From: B1 sp964355075
GTDB taxonomy: Bacteria > Bacteroidota > Bacteroidia > UKL13-3
Direction of reading: 5' to 3'
NCBI GenBank assembly: GCA_964355075.1
Contig: CAYHCF010000004.1
Location: 103,874-167,873 of the forward strand
DNA length: 64,000 bases
Within the stretch, counting starts at the first letter, position 1, and each line of letters starts with the position of its first letter. The notes below the pieces were generated by a model. The model made no database searches and had not been told where the DNA came from. It saw only the letters and a list, made by a program, of their open reading frames with translations. The translations under genes were made by a program, and so were the position numbers. Shown here piece after piece: positions 37,701 to 45,059 of the stretch.

Positions 37701-38185
37701 TAACTTATTGAAACAAGGCAACAGGAAGCGGGCAATGCATTTAGGTTTATGTTGCCAGAAAAGGTATAAATTTCAATTCCGGGTGTAAAGGTTCCGGGTG
37801 TTCGCGTATTGCATTCTGTACAAATACTCCTTGCCATATTGCACAATTGACCCACATCAAAACTAACTACCGGGGTTTCCAAAAACAGCGTTTGAATCCC
37901 GTAACTGATACCTGCATAAGGATTATTGGGGAGCCCTGAATTTGCGATATTTGCCGCCCCAAGAATAGAAACAGGAATTATACAAGAGCCATTACAATTA
38001 CCGCAAAGGGGTGTTCCATTGCAGTCTCTAAATATCTTTTGTCTCACAAGATATACCCCCGGAGTGACGGTGCAGGTATAACTCATTTCCATGCCAAATA
38101 GATGTGCTGCTGAAACACTTTGATAAGGAATACTTATTGATGCTACATAGAGCAGTGCAAAGACAAAACGTAATTGTTTCTTCAT
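34793..38185 (-). CDS. large T9SS-secreted surface protein with SprB-like repeats (paralogue 1)
   Basis: 1130 residues from the ATG at 38185 (MKKQLRFVFALLYVASIS), a good signal peptide ending SVSA. The open frame runs back to 38599 but only through the hairpin repeats, so I reject that extension. N-domain: MSYTCTVTPGVYLVRQKIFRD, CCLVSISYTSCCRSAG, DPDGDSLSYV. Four SprB-like units lie between ~550 and ~800 (CKGDSSGLIIV, CTNDSNGMLVLG, CHGDQNGMIRV, CPGKKDASVDIV). A Fn3-like segment follows, then the T9SS type A tail (~1048-1130, SDFEIYPNPATGIITLVKKT). The last ~230 residues are almost the same as in the downstream paralogue. Probably an adhesin. Confidence 0.8.
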   Translation of the reverse strand: MKKQLRFVFALLYVASISIPYQSVSAAHLFGMEMSYTCTVTPGVYLVRQKIFRDCNGTPLCGNCNGSCIIPVSILGAANIANSGLPNNPYAGISYGIQTLFLETPVVSFDVGQLCNMARSICTECNTRTPGTFTPGIEIYTFSGNINLNALPASCCLVSISYTSCCRSAGISPIFNVLSTSLYNEMIINRCAIPCNSSPIFTNDPVNVVAAGMSQNINLGAVDPDGDSLSYVLGPIFGGPNSPANYIPPYSPTAPFPYLGFPNPYPPQAAPYGINFNQITGTLCFISAGTFSNPLIIDVYQWKRNGNSPILMGMTRREGILTSNSGGGNNPPVISKYNQNGILISGNNMIDTICAGQTFCRTFAATDIDLTDTTDLSLNTHYPLSALGMTFTRLYSASSRAIVGPRQDSFQLCWTPVDSNISNLPYLYLLKANDRRCPLMGRTDYGGGIFVRAKPFVIINKFKLDLLKRKFTYTRISSDANNPLFTQWQIETSPGSNTFTSINSDSINSYTFGSGGNYKLRLNLSFNCGIVLFEDYVNVNNAGMGLVQSKNISCKGDSSGLIIVKFMGGVAPVLYRINSGVYGAKDTFANLKAGSFRIIGKDSLNTRDTLYINLTQPANSVSLAILTQRNPSCTNDSNGMLVLGLNNGIPPLQYRIENSPFQTNDTFNNLKVGSIWFTAKDSLGCRASENIILNQAQFYCTAETVNLKCHGDQNGMIRVTAFGGVPPYQYKLGNTGYSTNNQFSNLTAGNYTISTKDSNQCLATIQVILGQPLPFSCFFNLIKESCPGKKDASVDIVINGGTPPYSVHWQSSPVQTGNKAGNLGSGFLKYTITDSNQCLLNDSVFVSTQIVYNNEQICGVSIDSISGKAKIIWNKTAYVGIAKYFVFKSGSATGPFSLLDSIPFSSASVCVDPVSLTPASNKFYRLIVRDSCNQVSSGSLVHRPMLGSALVLAGRVKLNWTRYVGTSSLNQLVWKRANGSAYILLKSLNASDSSFIDSFPVIGSNQYLIELISTNNCHPYDSVSNLTPIYSNVMHANINIGLAKYSNSSDFEIYPNPATGIITLVKKTAGIQINELLLYSLDGKVLKKWKPDTKLQQEVFDVSEWSEGMYQLILSRMDGTHLVFPLIIER

Positions 38186-38405
38186 AATTTTTGGTACTTG
38201 TATTCTGATGATACTTAATAACATCGTAAAAGTACCTATGCAAAATAGCAACGGCAAATATGCCCTCTTAAAATAATCATAAAAAGAGACTGAATGGATA
38301 AACTTTAAGAAAAAAATTAGAAATATGGGTTTAGAAATGCGAGTAAAAGAGTAGGCGTTCGTAAAGCGCTTCCTGTTTCCGTTTTTAGAATTGACTATTA
38401 AATTA

Positions 38406-38497
38406 ATTCGATTCGACCCCTTCCGGGGTCGTGTGGCGCGTGGGCTTAGGCCCCGAGTTTCACTCGGGGGTATGGCGATTGGACCCCTTTCGGGGTC
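38406..38497. repeat. left flanking hairpin repeat of the transposase cassette
   Basis: Three adjoining hairpins: CGACCCC/GGGGTCG with TTCC loop, CCCCGAGT/ACTCGGGG with TTC loop, GACCCC/GGGGTC with TTTC loop. The same three-hairpin block in the same order and orientation returns at 39452-39559, with the shared links GTGTGGCG and GGCTTAGG. These GC-rich palindromes in AT-rich DNA resemble REP/BIME elements used by Y1 transposases. The GC-rich composition contrasts with the neighbourhood. Confidence 0.8.
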
Positions 38498-38525
38498 AAT
38501 ACATTCTCCGACTCCGAATGGGATC

Positions 38526-38866
38526 GAATTGCTGTTGCCCCGGATGACAATCCGGGGTCCAATGATGCAGAATACCCATACGACCCCCAATGGGGTCAAA
38601 TTGCTGTTGTCCCGGATGACAATCCGGGGTCCAATTATGCAGAATATTCATACGACCCCGAATGGGGTCGAATTGCTGTTGTCCCGGATGACAATCCGGG
38701 GTCCAATGATGCAGANNNNNNNNNNNNNNNNNNNNNNNNNNNNNNNNNNNNNNNNNNNNNNNNNNNNNNNNNNNNNNNNNNNNNNNNNNNNNNNNNNNNN
38801 NNNNNNNNNNNNNNNACAATCCGGGGTCCAATGATGCAGAATACCCATACGACCCCCAATGGGGTC
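38526..38866. repeat. tandem array of 72-bp units, each with two hairpins; interrupted by the assembly gap
   Basis: Unit starts are seen at 38526, 38598 and 38670, each exactly 72 bp apart, and a partial unit after the gap ends at 38866. Each unit has GACCCC.AAT.GGGGTC-type and CCCGGAT/ATCCGGG hairpins (the latter with GACA loop) plus a link GAATTGCTGTTG. Units differ only at a few positions (for example GGTC/AGTC and TGATG/TTATG). There are no unique spacers, so it is not a CRISPR array. 72 bp is 24 codons, so all the long frames across it are artefacts. True copy number is unknown. Confidence 0.9.
38716..38815. other. assembly gap (100 N) inside the 72-bp repeat array
   Basis: Exactly 100 N, the usual scaffold placeholder. 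The units on both sides continue in the same orientation but not in register with a 100-bp gap, so the real gap size is not 100. It is very likely a collapsed repeat. Confidence 0.95.
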
Positions 38867-38984
38867 GAATCGTGCCAATGTGGGATTCAAATAAATACTA
38901 TATCTGGGAAAATTTTTGATCAAAATCCCAAATACAGGATTGTATGTATCCTAGCCAATCTACATCTTGCATAAAAATCCAGCA

Positions 38985-39431
38985 ATGAGTACCTATTCAC
39001 AATTGAATTATCATATAGTCTTTTCTACATTTAGAAGAAGGCCTGTATTGATCAAAGAAAACAGAGAACAATTATTTACCTATATGCGCTCAGTAATCTT
39101 AAATAAAAATGCTTCTCCACTTAAAATAAATGGAATAGAAGATCATTTACATATCCTTGTTTCTGCAGGGCCAAATTTATTCCTTCCAGACCTCATAAAA
39201 GATATTAAACTGAGCAGTAATAAATATATTCAATCTTTAGGATTATTTAAAGATTTTGTTGGTTGGCAGGAAGGATATGGGGTGTTTTCATTTGGTAAAA
39301 GGGACTCTCCAATTTTAATACGTTATGTGGTGAATCAGGAGGAACATCACAAAAAGACCCCATCAAAAGAGGAGTATATAAAATTGATTGAAGATCATGA
39401 CATAAAATTTGATGAGCGATATTTGGAATAA
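38985..39431 (+). CDS. Y1/HUH transposase, IS200/IS605 or REP-associated type (RAYT-like)
   Basis: 148 residues from the ATG at 38985; the TTG 18 bp upstream is less likely. It is complete for a Y1_Tnp protein: the HUH metal site is H54-L-H56 in GIEDHLHILVS, and the catalytic Tyr114 is in RYVVNQEEHHKK with Gln118 (YxxxQ) and a following His pair. WQEGYGVFSF is the usual Bacteroidota variant before the Tyr helix. Family knowledge: such enzymes nick and join single-stranded DNA next to hairpins. The palindromic repeats on both sides are the likely substrates. No TnpB/IscB accessory gene is nearby. The gene looks intact. Confidence 0.9.
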   Translation: MSTYSQLNYHIVFSTFRRRPVLIKENREQLFTYMRSVILNKNASPLKINGIEDHLHILVSAGPNLFLPDLIKDIKLSSNKYIQSLGLFKDFVGWQEGYGVFSFGKRDSPILIRYVVNQEEHHKKTPSKEEYIKLIEDHDIKFDERYLE

Positions 39432-39451
39432 AATTACCTGCTCCTTAAATG

Positions 39452-39559
39452 TTCGATTCGACCCCTTTCGGGGTCGTGTGGCGTGCGCAGGCTTAGGCCC
39501 CGAGTTTCACTCGGGGGTACGGCGATTTGACCCCATTCGGGGTCGTGTGGCGCGTGTGG
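39452..39559. repeat. right flanking hairpin repeat of the transposase cassette
   Basis: Second copy of the three-hairpin block in the same orientation as 38406-38497: CGACCCC/GGGGTCG (TTTC loop), CCCCGAGT/ACTCGGGG, GACCCC/GGGGTC (ATTC loop), then GTGTGGCGCGTG. It lies 20 bp after the transposase stop and ends ~20 bp before the glyA stop. Confidence 0.8.
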
Positions 39560-39580
39560 ACTTATTCTGTATTGAGATGA

Positions 39581-40852
39581 TTATTTGTACAATGGAAAAC
39601 CTTCCATCATTTTGTTTACTTCTCTCGTAACTTCGGCAAGCAGGGTATCCCTTTCCGGATTCATCAATACTTTATCCATTAATCCTACAATGCTTTGCAT
39701 ATCATTTGCTTTCAATCCACGTGTGGTAATAGCCGCCGTTCCTACCCGGATGCCTGAGGTGACAAACGGAGATTTATCATCAAAGGGTACCATATTTTTG
39801 TTTACAGTAATATCTGCTTTTATCAAAGCATTCTCTGCAGCTTTACCACTGATGTTTTTGTTCCTCAAATCAATTAACATCATGTGGTTATCGGTTCCTC
39901 CACTAATAATTTTATAGCCTAAACTTACAAATGCTTCAGCCATGGCATGGGCATTTTTCTGTACCTGTTTTACATAAGTATGGTATTCGGGAGTTAATGC
40001 CTCACCAAAGGCAACCGCTTTCGATGCAATTACATGTTCTAAAGGACCACCCTGCGTGCCTGGAAAAACAGCTCCATCCAATATGGAACTCATCATTTTC
40101 GGTTCTCCTTTTGGTGTTTTTAATCCCCATGGATTTTCGAAATCCTGTCCCATCATAATAATTCCTCCCCGTGGCCCACGCAATGTTTTATGTGTGGTAG
40201 AAGAAACGATATGACAATGAGGCAATGGATTGTTTAATAACTTTCCAACAATTAAACCGGCAGGATGCGAAATATCAGCCAATAACAATGCACCCACCTC
40301 GTCGGCAATTTTGCGTAAACGGGCAAAATCCCAATCCCGGCTATAGGCCGAAGCGCCACAAATGATAAGCTTAGGCATTTCGCGTTTGGCGGTAATTTCA
40401 ACCTTATCCCAATCAATCAAACCGGTTTCAGGTTCAACCCCATAAAAACTGGGTTTATACAATTTGCCTGAAAAATTAACCGGAGAACCATGTGTTAAAT
40501 GTCCGCCATGCGACAAGTCGAAACCCAAAATTTTATCGCCCGGATTTAAGCAGCCAAGCATAACTGCTGCATTCGCCTGTGCGCCACTATGCGGCTGAAC
40601 GTTTGCCCAAACCGCACCAAACATCTCTTTTAAGCGCTCAATAGCCAGGTTTTCAATTATGTCAACTACCTCGCAACCACCATAATAGCGTTTTCCTGGA
40701 AGTCCTTCGGCATACTTATTGGTTAATACGCTACCCATGGCCTCCATAACTTGTTTGCTCACAAAATTCTCTGAGGCAATTAGTTCAAGGCCATGTTCCT
40801 GCCTATGCAACTCCCGTTCAATCAAGTCGAAAATTATTTTATCTCTTATCAT
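39581..40852 (-). CDS. glyA: serine hydroxymethyltransferase
   Basis: 423 residues from the ATG at 40852 (MIRDKIIFDLIERE); the further-upstream ATG at 40867 adds a few residues and is possible. Normal GlyA length. Signatures: HRQEHGLELIASENFVS at the N-terminus, NKYAEGLPGKRYYGGCE, and the PLP Schiff-base Lys in STTHKTLRGPRGG. It interconverts serine and glycine with tetrahydrofolate, feeding one-carbon metabolism in the cytoplasm. The gene ends about 20 bp from the right-hand repeat of the transposase cassette. Confidence 0.95.
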   Translation of the reverse strand: MIRDKIIFDLIERELHRQEHGLELIASENFVSKQVMEAMGSVLTNKYAEGLPGKRYYGGCEVVDIIENLAIERLKEMFGAVWANVQPHSGAQANAAVMLGCLNPGDKILGFDLSHGGHLTHGSPVNFSGKLYKPSFYGVEPETGLIDWDKVEITAKREMPKLIICGASAYSRDWDFARLRKIADEVGALLLADISHPAGLIVGKLLNNPLPHCHIVSSTTHKTLRGPRGGIIMMGQDFENPWGLKTPKGEPKMMSSILDGAVFPGTQGGPLEHVIASKAVAFGEALTPEYHTYVKQVQKNAHAMAEAFVSLGYKIISGGTDNHMMLIDLRNKNISGKAAENALIKADITVNKNMVPFDDKSPFVTSGIRVGTAAITTRGLKANDMQSIVGLMDKVLMNPERDTLLAEVTREVNKMMEGFPLYK

Positions 40853-40910
40853 AATATTTATGTTCAATCCTTCGCAAAATAGTATTTTACCTCAAACTTA
40901 TAAAAATGTT

Positions 40911-40918
40911 TATTTTTG
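40911..40918 (+). promoter_or_regulatory. -7 promoter element upstream of the sugar nucleotidyltransferase operon
   Basis: TATTTTTG is an exact TAnnTTTG match. Predicted start ~40925, 60 nt before the ATG at 40986. The -33 region is AT-rich without a clean TTTG. It would drive the five-gene run to 46535. Confidence 0.4.
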
Positions 40919-40985
40919 TTTTTTTTAAAGTTGATCCAAAATAGAAAATTGGATCCGCAATAATTTAACTTCAGTACCATTATTT

Positions 40986-41978
40986 ATGAAAGCAATCATA
41001 CCAGTTGCCGGTATAGGAACTCGCCTGAGACCACACACGCATACACAACCCAAAGCATTAATTCCAATTGCGGGTAAGCCCATATTAGCTCATATTACCG
41101 AAAATTTAATTCAGGCAGGTATCCGCGAGTTTGTATTTATTATTGGTTACCTGGGCGACAAAATTGAGCAATATGTCACCAAGCAATACCCTGATATTAT
41201 TGCCCATTTTGTTATACAAACTACCGGAAAAGGGGTTGGGCATGCCATTTGGCTGGCAAAAGAATACATAGGGCCCGAGGATGAAATACTAATAGTTTTT
41301 GGTGATACCATCATTGATACCGATTTGAAAGAAATCATATCAGCCAAGACCTCTATGTTAGGGTTAAAAAAGGTTGATGATCCCAGATTATTCGGAGTAG
41401 CCGAACTGGATACATCCGGTAATATAATCAGGGTAATTGAAAAGCCTGCCATTCCTAAAAGCAATTTAGCTTTGGTAGGCGTTTATAAAATAAACGAAGG
41501 AGCCAAATTAATTGAAACCCTGGGCTTCAACCTGGCTGAAAAGTATACCACTCAGGGAGAATTTACTTTAACGGATGCCTTAATGAAAATGATTGATCAG
41601 GGGGTAATATTTCGTTCGTTTAATGTTGCCAATTGGTTTGATTGCGGCAAAAAAGAAATATTGTTGGAAACCAATTCTTTGTTGCTAAAACGACTTAACT
41701 ATGATACCAGCAATTATAAATTTGAAAACACCATAATTATTCCTCCTGTCTTTATTGGCGAGGGATGCAAAATAAGCAATTCTATTATTGGTCCGAATGT
41801 TTCGATTGGGGAAAATGCTATCCTTAATTATGCAACTTTAAAAGATTCAATTATCGGTCCTTATGCCCAAATTGAATTTGCTATTTTACACCGTTCTTTA
41901 ATAGGCAATGATGCTTCTTTAAAAGGCATGAGCCAAAGCCTGAATATTGGTGACAGCACGGAAATAAATTTTGGTTAA
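40986..41978 (+). CDS. sugar-phosphate nucleotidyltransferase with left-handed beta-helix tail
   Basis: 330 residues. The nucleotide-binding signature IPVAGIGTRLRPHTHTQPKALIPIAGKP (Rossmann-like GT-A fold) and the Asp of FGDTIIDTDL are present. From ~245 the C-terminus has hexapeptide repeats (IIPPVFIGEGCKISNSIIGP, NVSIGENAILNYATLKDSIIGP). This matches COG1208 enzymes such as glucose-1-phosphate thymidylyl- or mannose-1-phosphate guanylyltransferases; the sugar cannot be fixed from sequence. It feeds nucleotide-sugar synthesis. Its TAA shares a base with the next ATG (TAATG at 41976-41980), so it is co-translated with the muramidase-like gene. Confidence 0.88.
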   Translation: MKAIIPVAGIGTRLRPHTHTQPKALIPIAGKPILAHITENLIQAGIREFVFIIGYLGDKIEQYVTKQYPDIIAHFVIQTTGKGVGHAIWLAKEYIGPEDEILIVFGDTIIDTDLKEIISAKTSMLGLKKVDDPRLFGVAELDTSGNIIRVIEKPAIPKSNLALVGVYKINEGAKLIETLGFNLAEKYTTQGEFTLTDALMKMIDQGVIFRSFNVANWFDCGKKEILLETNSLLLKRLNYDTSNYKFENTIIIPPVFIGEGCKISNSIIGPNVSIGENAILNYATLKDSIIGPYAQIEFAILHRSLIGNDASLKGMSQSLNIGDSTEINFG

Positions 41979-42466
41979 TGAGCGGGATGAGACGCCTTTT
42001 CCTGTTAATAATCTTTACCGCCATTTTTCAAAGTGCAAGTGCCCGTTATACCCCAAAAGAATACATTGATAAATTTGCTCCCATTGCCATGATGATGATG
42101 CGTGAATATGAAATTCCTGCCAGTGTCATGTTGGGGATTGCTTTTCTTGAATCGGGATATGGCAATAGTAGAAATGCAATTTTATTGAAAAACCATTTTG
42201 GATTGGTGGGTAAAAATAGTTTAAGGAAACGGGGAAAACGCCATTCTGCTTACAAAGAATTTGATAATGATACTTTGTCGTATGAATATTTTTGCAAAAC
42301 CATTGTCTCTAAAAAATACTATCCAAAACTGAAGGGAAACATCAATTATAAATTGTGGCTATCAAAAATTTACAAAAACAATTATGCTAAGTTAAAACGC
42401 TTATCCATTAAAAGGGTAAGCTCCATTATCAAAAAGTACCACTTGTACCGGTTCGATGTTCTTTAA
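41978..42466 (+). CDS. glucosaminidase-domain protein (FlgJ/AcmA-like muramidase)
   Basis: 162 residues with signal peptide (ending SASA). The glucosaminidase (PF01832) core is visible: IPASVMLGIAFLESGYGNSR with the catalytic Glu (LES), NHFGLVGK, and a SYEYFCKTIVSKKYYPK block. It probably cuts peptidoglycan glycan strands in the periplasm. It has translational overlap with the sugar nucleotidyltransferase and ends directly at the ATG of the next gene (0 bp), so it belongs to the same envelope operon. Confidence 0.85.
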   Translation: MSGMRRLFLLIIFTAIFQSASARYTPKEYIDKFAPIAMMMMREYEIPASVMLGIAFLESGYGNSRNAILLKNHFGLVGKNSLRKRGKRHSAYKEFDNDTLSYEYFCKTIVSKKYYPKLKGNINYKLWLSKIYKNNYAKLKRLSIKRVSSIIKKYHLYRFDVL

Positions 42467-43816
42467 ATGAACAACAATAAGAATAAATACCCTTTAACTG
42501 TTTTAGCGATCACCTTAGGATTGTTGATGGTTTTATCCTCTCTGAAAACTGATTTTTACTTTGGCAACTATTCCTTGCGTAAAGTGAATATTCTGAGTGA
42601 TCTGGAAAACAAAAGAAACCTGATTACGGAAATTGATTCACAAGAGTACTCCGGTTTTAACGGGCAAATTGTTAAGGACAAGCAGCATCAAAAGGATATC
42701 ATTCAATATTTGGATAGCAATGAGAAGGGTGGATTGAAGGTTTTCCTGAAAGCATTAGCCGATTTAAAAAAAGGAAAACGAAAAAAAGTAAGGATCGCCT
42801 ATTTTGGTGATTCAATGATTGAGGGAGATTTAATATCCCAGGACCTAAGAAGATATTTGCAAAAACAATATGGAGGCAAAGGAGTTGGTTTCGTCCCCGT
42901 TATGTCCATCTCCGCACCAAACCGAAGCTCGGTTCAACATACTTATTCTGGTAATTGGAAGGATGCCAATTTTCAAAATAGCCGTTGGGGTGCTTTTCCT
43001 TTTGGATTCTCGGGCCATGTTTTTTATGCACAGGCAGCCAATTGCTGGTTTAAATTAAAGGGTGTTAGTGAGGAACGCTTAAAAGACTTTTCCGGAATCA
43101 AAATTTTTTATGGAAAAACGGATTCCGGTCAGACTATTTTAGTAAATGATACACCATTTATGCTGGCTACCCGTAAATCCTGTTCTATTGATATTATTAA
43201 CTTTCGAAACCCACAAAAACAGGTTGTACTCAATATGGGGTCAAACATAAATCTGCCGTTTTATGGAGCCAGCATTGAAAGCGATCTCGGACTAACGCTC
43301 GACAATTATTCTTTCCGGGGAATTACCGGCATTGAACTTTCCGAAATTCCAGTCGCTTTTTTTAAAGTCATAAATGAAAAATATCCTTACGATCTGGTCA
43401 TACTTCATTATGGACCCAACTTACTATTTAAACCCGATATTGCTGATTTTAGCTGGTTTGAACGCAAAATGGATAAGACGCTGAAACACCTGAAAAAGAA
43501 TCTGCCCAATACCAGCTTTCTCCTTATTGGCTCTGCCGATAAAGCCTCTTTCATTGCAGGTAAATGGACTACTGCTATTGGGGTTATTCCGCTGATTAAA
43601 ACACAAAACAGACTGGCTGATAAATACCATTGCGCTTTTTGGAATTTATACGAAAATATGGGTGGCAGAAATTCCATGACTGTATGGACGGATAAAAAAC
43701 CTGTTATGGCTAATAAGGATCATACGCATTTTAACCATAAAGGTGCCCGGAAGATTGGAAATGCTTTATTTGAATCAATTCTGAACCAATTTAATGCGTA
43801 TGAAAAAAAGAAATAA
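42467..43816 (+). CDS. membrane-anchored SGNH/GDSL hydrolase-like protein (O-acyl transfer operon)
   Basis: 449 residues. One N-terminal transmembrane segment (~10-26) puts the rest in the periplasm. SGNH blocks: block I VRIAYFGDSMIEGD with Ser116; a possible block III VILHYGPN; block V KDHTHFNHKGA with the DxxH catalytic Asp/His. PF00657/AlgX-AlgJ/PatB-like fold is implied. It overlaps the next gene by 17 bases and starts right at the stop of the glucosaminidase. In alginate and peptidoglycan O-acetylation, such proteins take the acyl group from an MBOAT protein and put it on the sugar. Confidence 0.75.
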   Translation: MNNNKNKYPLTVLAITLGLLMVLSSLKTDFYFGNYSLRKVNILSDLENKRNLITEIDSQEYSGFNGQIVKDKQHQKDIIQYLDSNEKGGLKVFLKALADLKKGKRKKVRIAYFGDSMIEGDLISQDLRRYLQKQYGGKGVGFVPVMSISAPNRSSVQHTYSGNWKDANFQNSRWGAFPFGFSGHVFYAQAANCWFKLKGVSEERLKDFSGIKIFYGKTDSGQTILVNDTPFMLATRKSCSIDIINFRNPQKQVVLNMGSNINLPFYGASIESDLGLTLDNYSFRGITGIELSEIPVAFFKVINEKYPYDLVILHYGPNLLFKPDIADFSWFERKMDKTLKHLKKNLPNTSFLLIGSADKASFIAGKWTTAIGVIPLIKTQNRLADKYHCAFWNLYENMGGRNSMTVWTDKKPVMANKDHTHFNHKGARKIGNALFESILNQFNAYEKKK

Positions 43817-45053
43817 TCTCTTATTTTTCATTTTATGGTCGCCATATTTTTTGTTCGCTCAAGAAGAATTATTGCCGATAAATTTAGATGCAAATGTGAT
43901 TAATAATGCTGAATCATTACGGGCATTTTTCGGCCGCCTGGATAAAAGCGGAGAATCTGTTGTTTCTATTTTCCATTTTGGTGATTCACATATTCAGGCC
44001 GATTATTTTTCAGGGGAAATCAGAAAACAAATGCAACAAACCTTTGGAAATGCCGGACGGGGATTTGTTTTCCCTTATCAACAGGTTGCTACCAACGGTC
44101 CAAAGGACTATTCCTTTAAATCCAGGCAACACTGGGAGGTAATGAAACTGATAAAAACAAAAAGCGCCTTTTATTGTGGATTGGCCGGTTATACTTTTCT
44201 GATAGATCCCACTATTGAAAACCGGAATCTTGATTTTTCTTTTAGAACGGATTCCGACTTTATGAATAATAGCGTTCGTACCATCCAGCTTTTTTATGAG
44301 ACCGGTGGCCAGCAACCGGAAATTACCGCTTTCGATGCTCAATACGCCGGTTATGCAAAGTTATTAAGCAGGAAAAATAATTCAGGATTAACCATAGACT
44401 CTTTTGTTTTTAACAGCCCTGCACAACAGTTCGAAATAAACCTGCAGGGTGCCGGTCCGGAAACCATTTTTTTAGATGGAATGATTCTTTCGAATGGTGA
44501 AAACGGTTTAATATACCATTCGGTGGGTGTTAATGGAGCTAAGTTTACACAATTCAATCAGGCCCCCAAATTTATGGATGAACTGGGTATCCTAAACCCC
44601 GGATTGGTGATCGTTTCACTGGGAACCAATGAAAGCGCAGGCAAGTATGATTCGCTTGAGTTTATTCAGACCCTTGACAGTCTGGTTCAAAAAATACAAT
44701 ACCTGGGCGCTACTGTATTGTTAACAACACCTCCAAACAATTATTTGCCTCACAGGGGCTATAAGTATATCAGCAGAAAGGGCAAAAGGAGAAAAGTAAG
44801 ATACAAGGCTTATGAACCCAATGAAAACATCAAATTAATTAAAGATAATATTCTATCCTATTGTTATTCAAGGCACATTGCCTATTGGGATTTATATGAG
44901 GTAATGGGAGGCGATTACTCCATGAAGGAATGGGTAAAAAATGGAAAGGCTGCAAAAGATTATCTGCACTTTACCAAGGGTGGATATCTATTACAGGGCA
45001 ACTTGTTTTACGAAGCGTTTATCAACGCTTATAGACAATATCAAATAAAATAG
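43800..45053 (+). CDS. second secreted SGNH/GDSL hydrolase-like protein (O-acyl transfer operon)
   Basis: 417 residues from the ATG at 43800 (MKKRNNLLFFILWSPYFLFAQ), a signal peptide; an ATG six bases upstream is possible. Block I IFHFGDSHIQAD, block III VSLGTNES, and block V DYLHFTKGGY with DxxH give a full Ser/Asp/His triad. It overlaps the previous gene by 17 bp and ends 6 bp before the MBOAT gene. It is only weakly similar to the first SGNH protein, so the pair probably has divided roles, as in AlgJ/AlgX. Confidence 0.8.
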   Translation: MKKRNNLLFFILWSPYFLFAQEELLPINLDANVINNAESLRAFFGRLDKSGESVVSIFHFGDSHIQADYFSGEIRKQMQQTFGNAGRGFVFPYQQVATNGPKDYSFKSRQHWEVMKLIKTKSAFYCGLAGYTFLIDPTIENRNLDFSFRTDSDFMNNSVRTIQLFYETGGQQPEITAFDAQYAGYAKLLSRKNNSGLTIDSFVFNSPAQQFEINLQGAGPETIFLDGMILSNGENGLIYHSVGVNGAKFTQFNQAPKFMDELGILNPGLVIVSLGTNESAGKYDSLEFIQTLDSLVQKIQYLGATVLLTTPPNNYLPHRGYKYISRKGKRRKVRYKAYEPNENIKLIKDNILSYCYSRHIAYWDLYEVMGGDYSMKEWVKNGKAAKDYLHFTKGGYLLQGNLFYEAFINAYRQYQIK

Positions 45054-45059
45054 GCTGTT

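Larger units (their letters stand above)
38400..39560. mobile_element. putative REP-type transposable cassette: repeats, 72-bp array, Y1 transposase
   Basis: The transposase is bracketed by the three-hairpin direct repeat (38406-38497 and 39452-39559), and the tandem array lies between the left repeat and the gene. The outer genes, the surface adhesin (-) and glyA (-), are not broken, so the element sits in their gap. There is no sign of a target-site duplication, which is expected for IS200/IS605-type elements. Confidence 0.7.

Noticed and set aside
38186..38599. N-terminal extension of the large surface protein (open frame to 38599)
   Set aside because: It runs through the hairpin repeats and lacks a signal; the ATG at 38185 begins a clear signal peptide.
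38526..38866. CRISPR array
   Set aside because: The units are contiguous 72-bp repeats with no unique spacers and no cas genes nearby.
38391..38923. Long open frames on both strands across the 72-bp array
   Set aside because: 72 bp equals 24 codons, so the repeat stays open by arithmetic; the frames also run into N.
39409..39630. Open frame after the transposase
   Set aside because: It crosses the right-hand repeat and overlaps the 3' end of glyA on the other strand.
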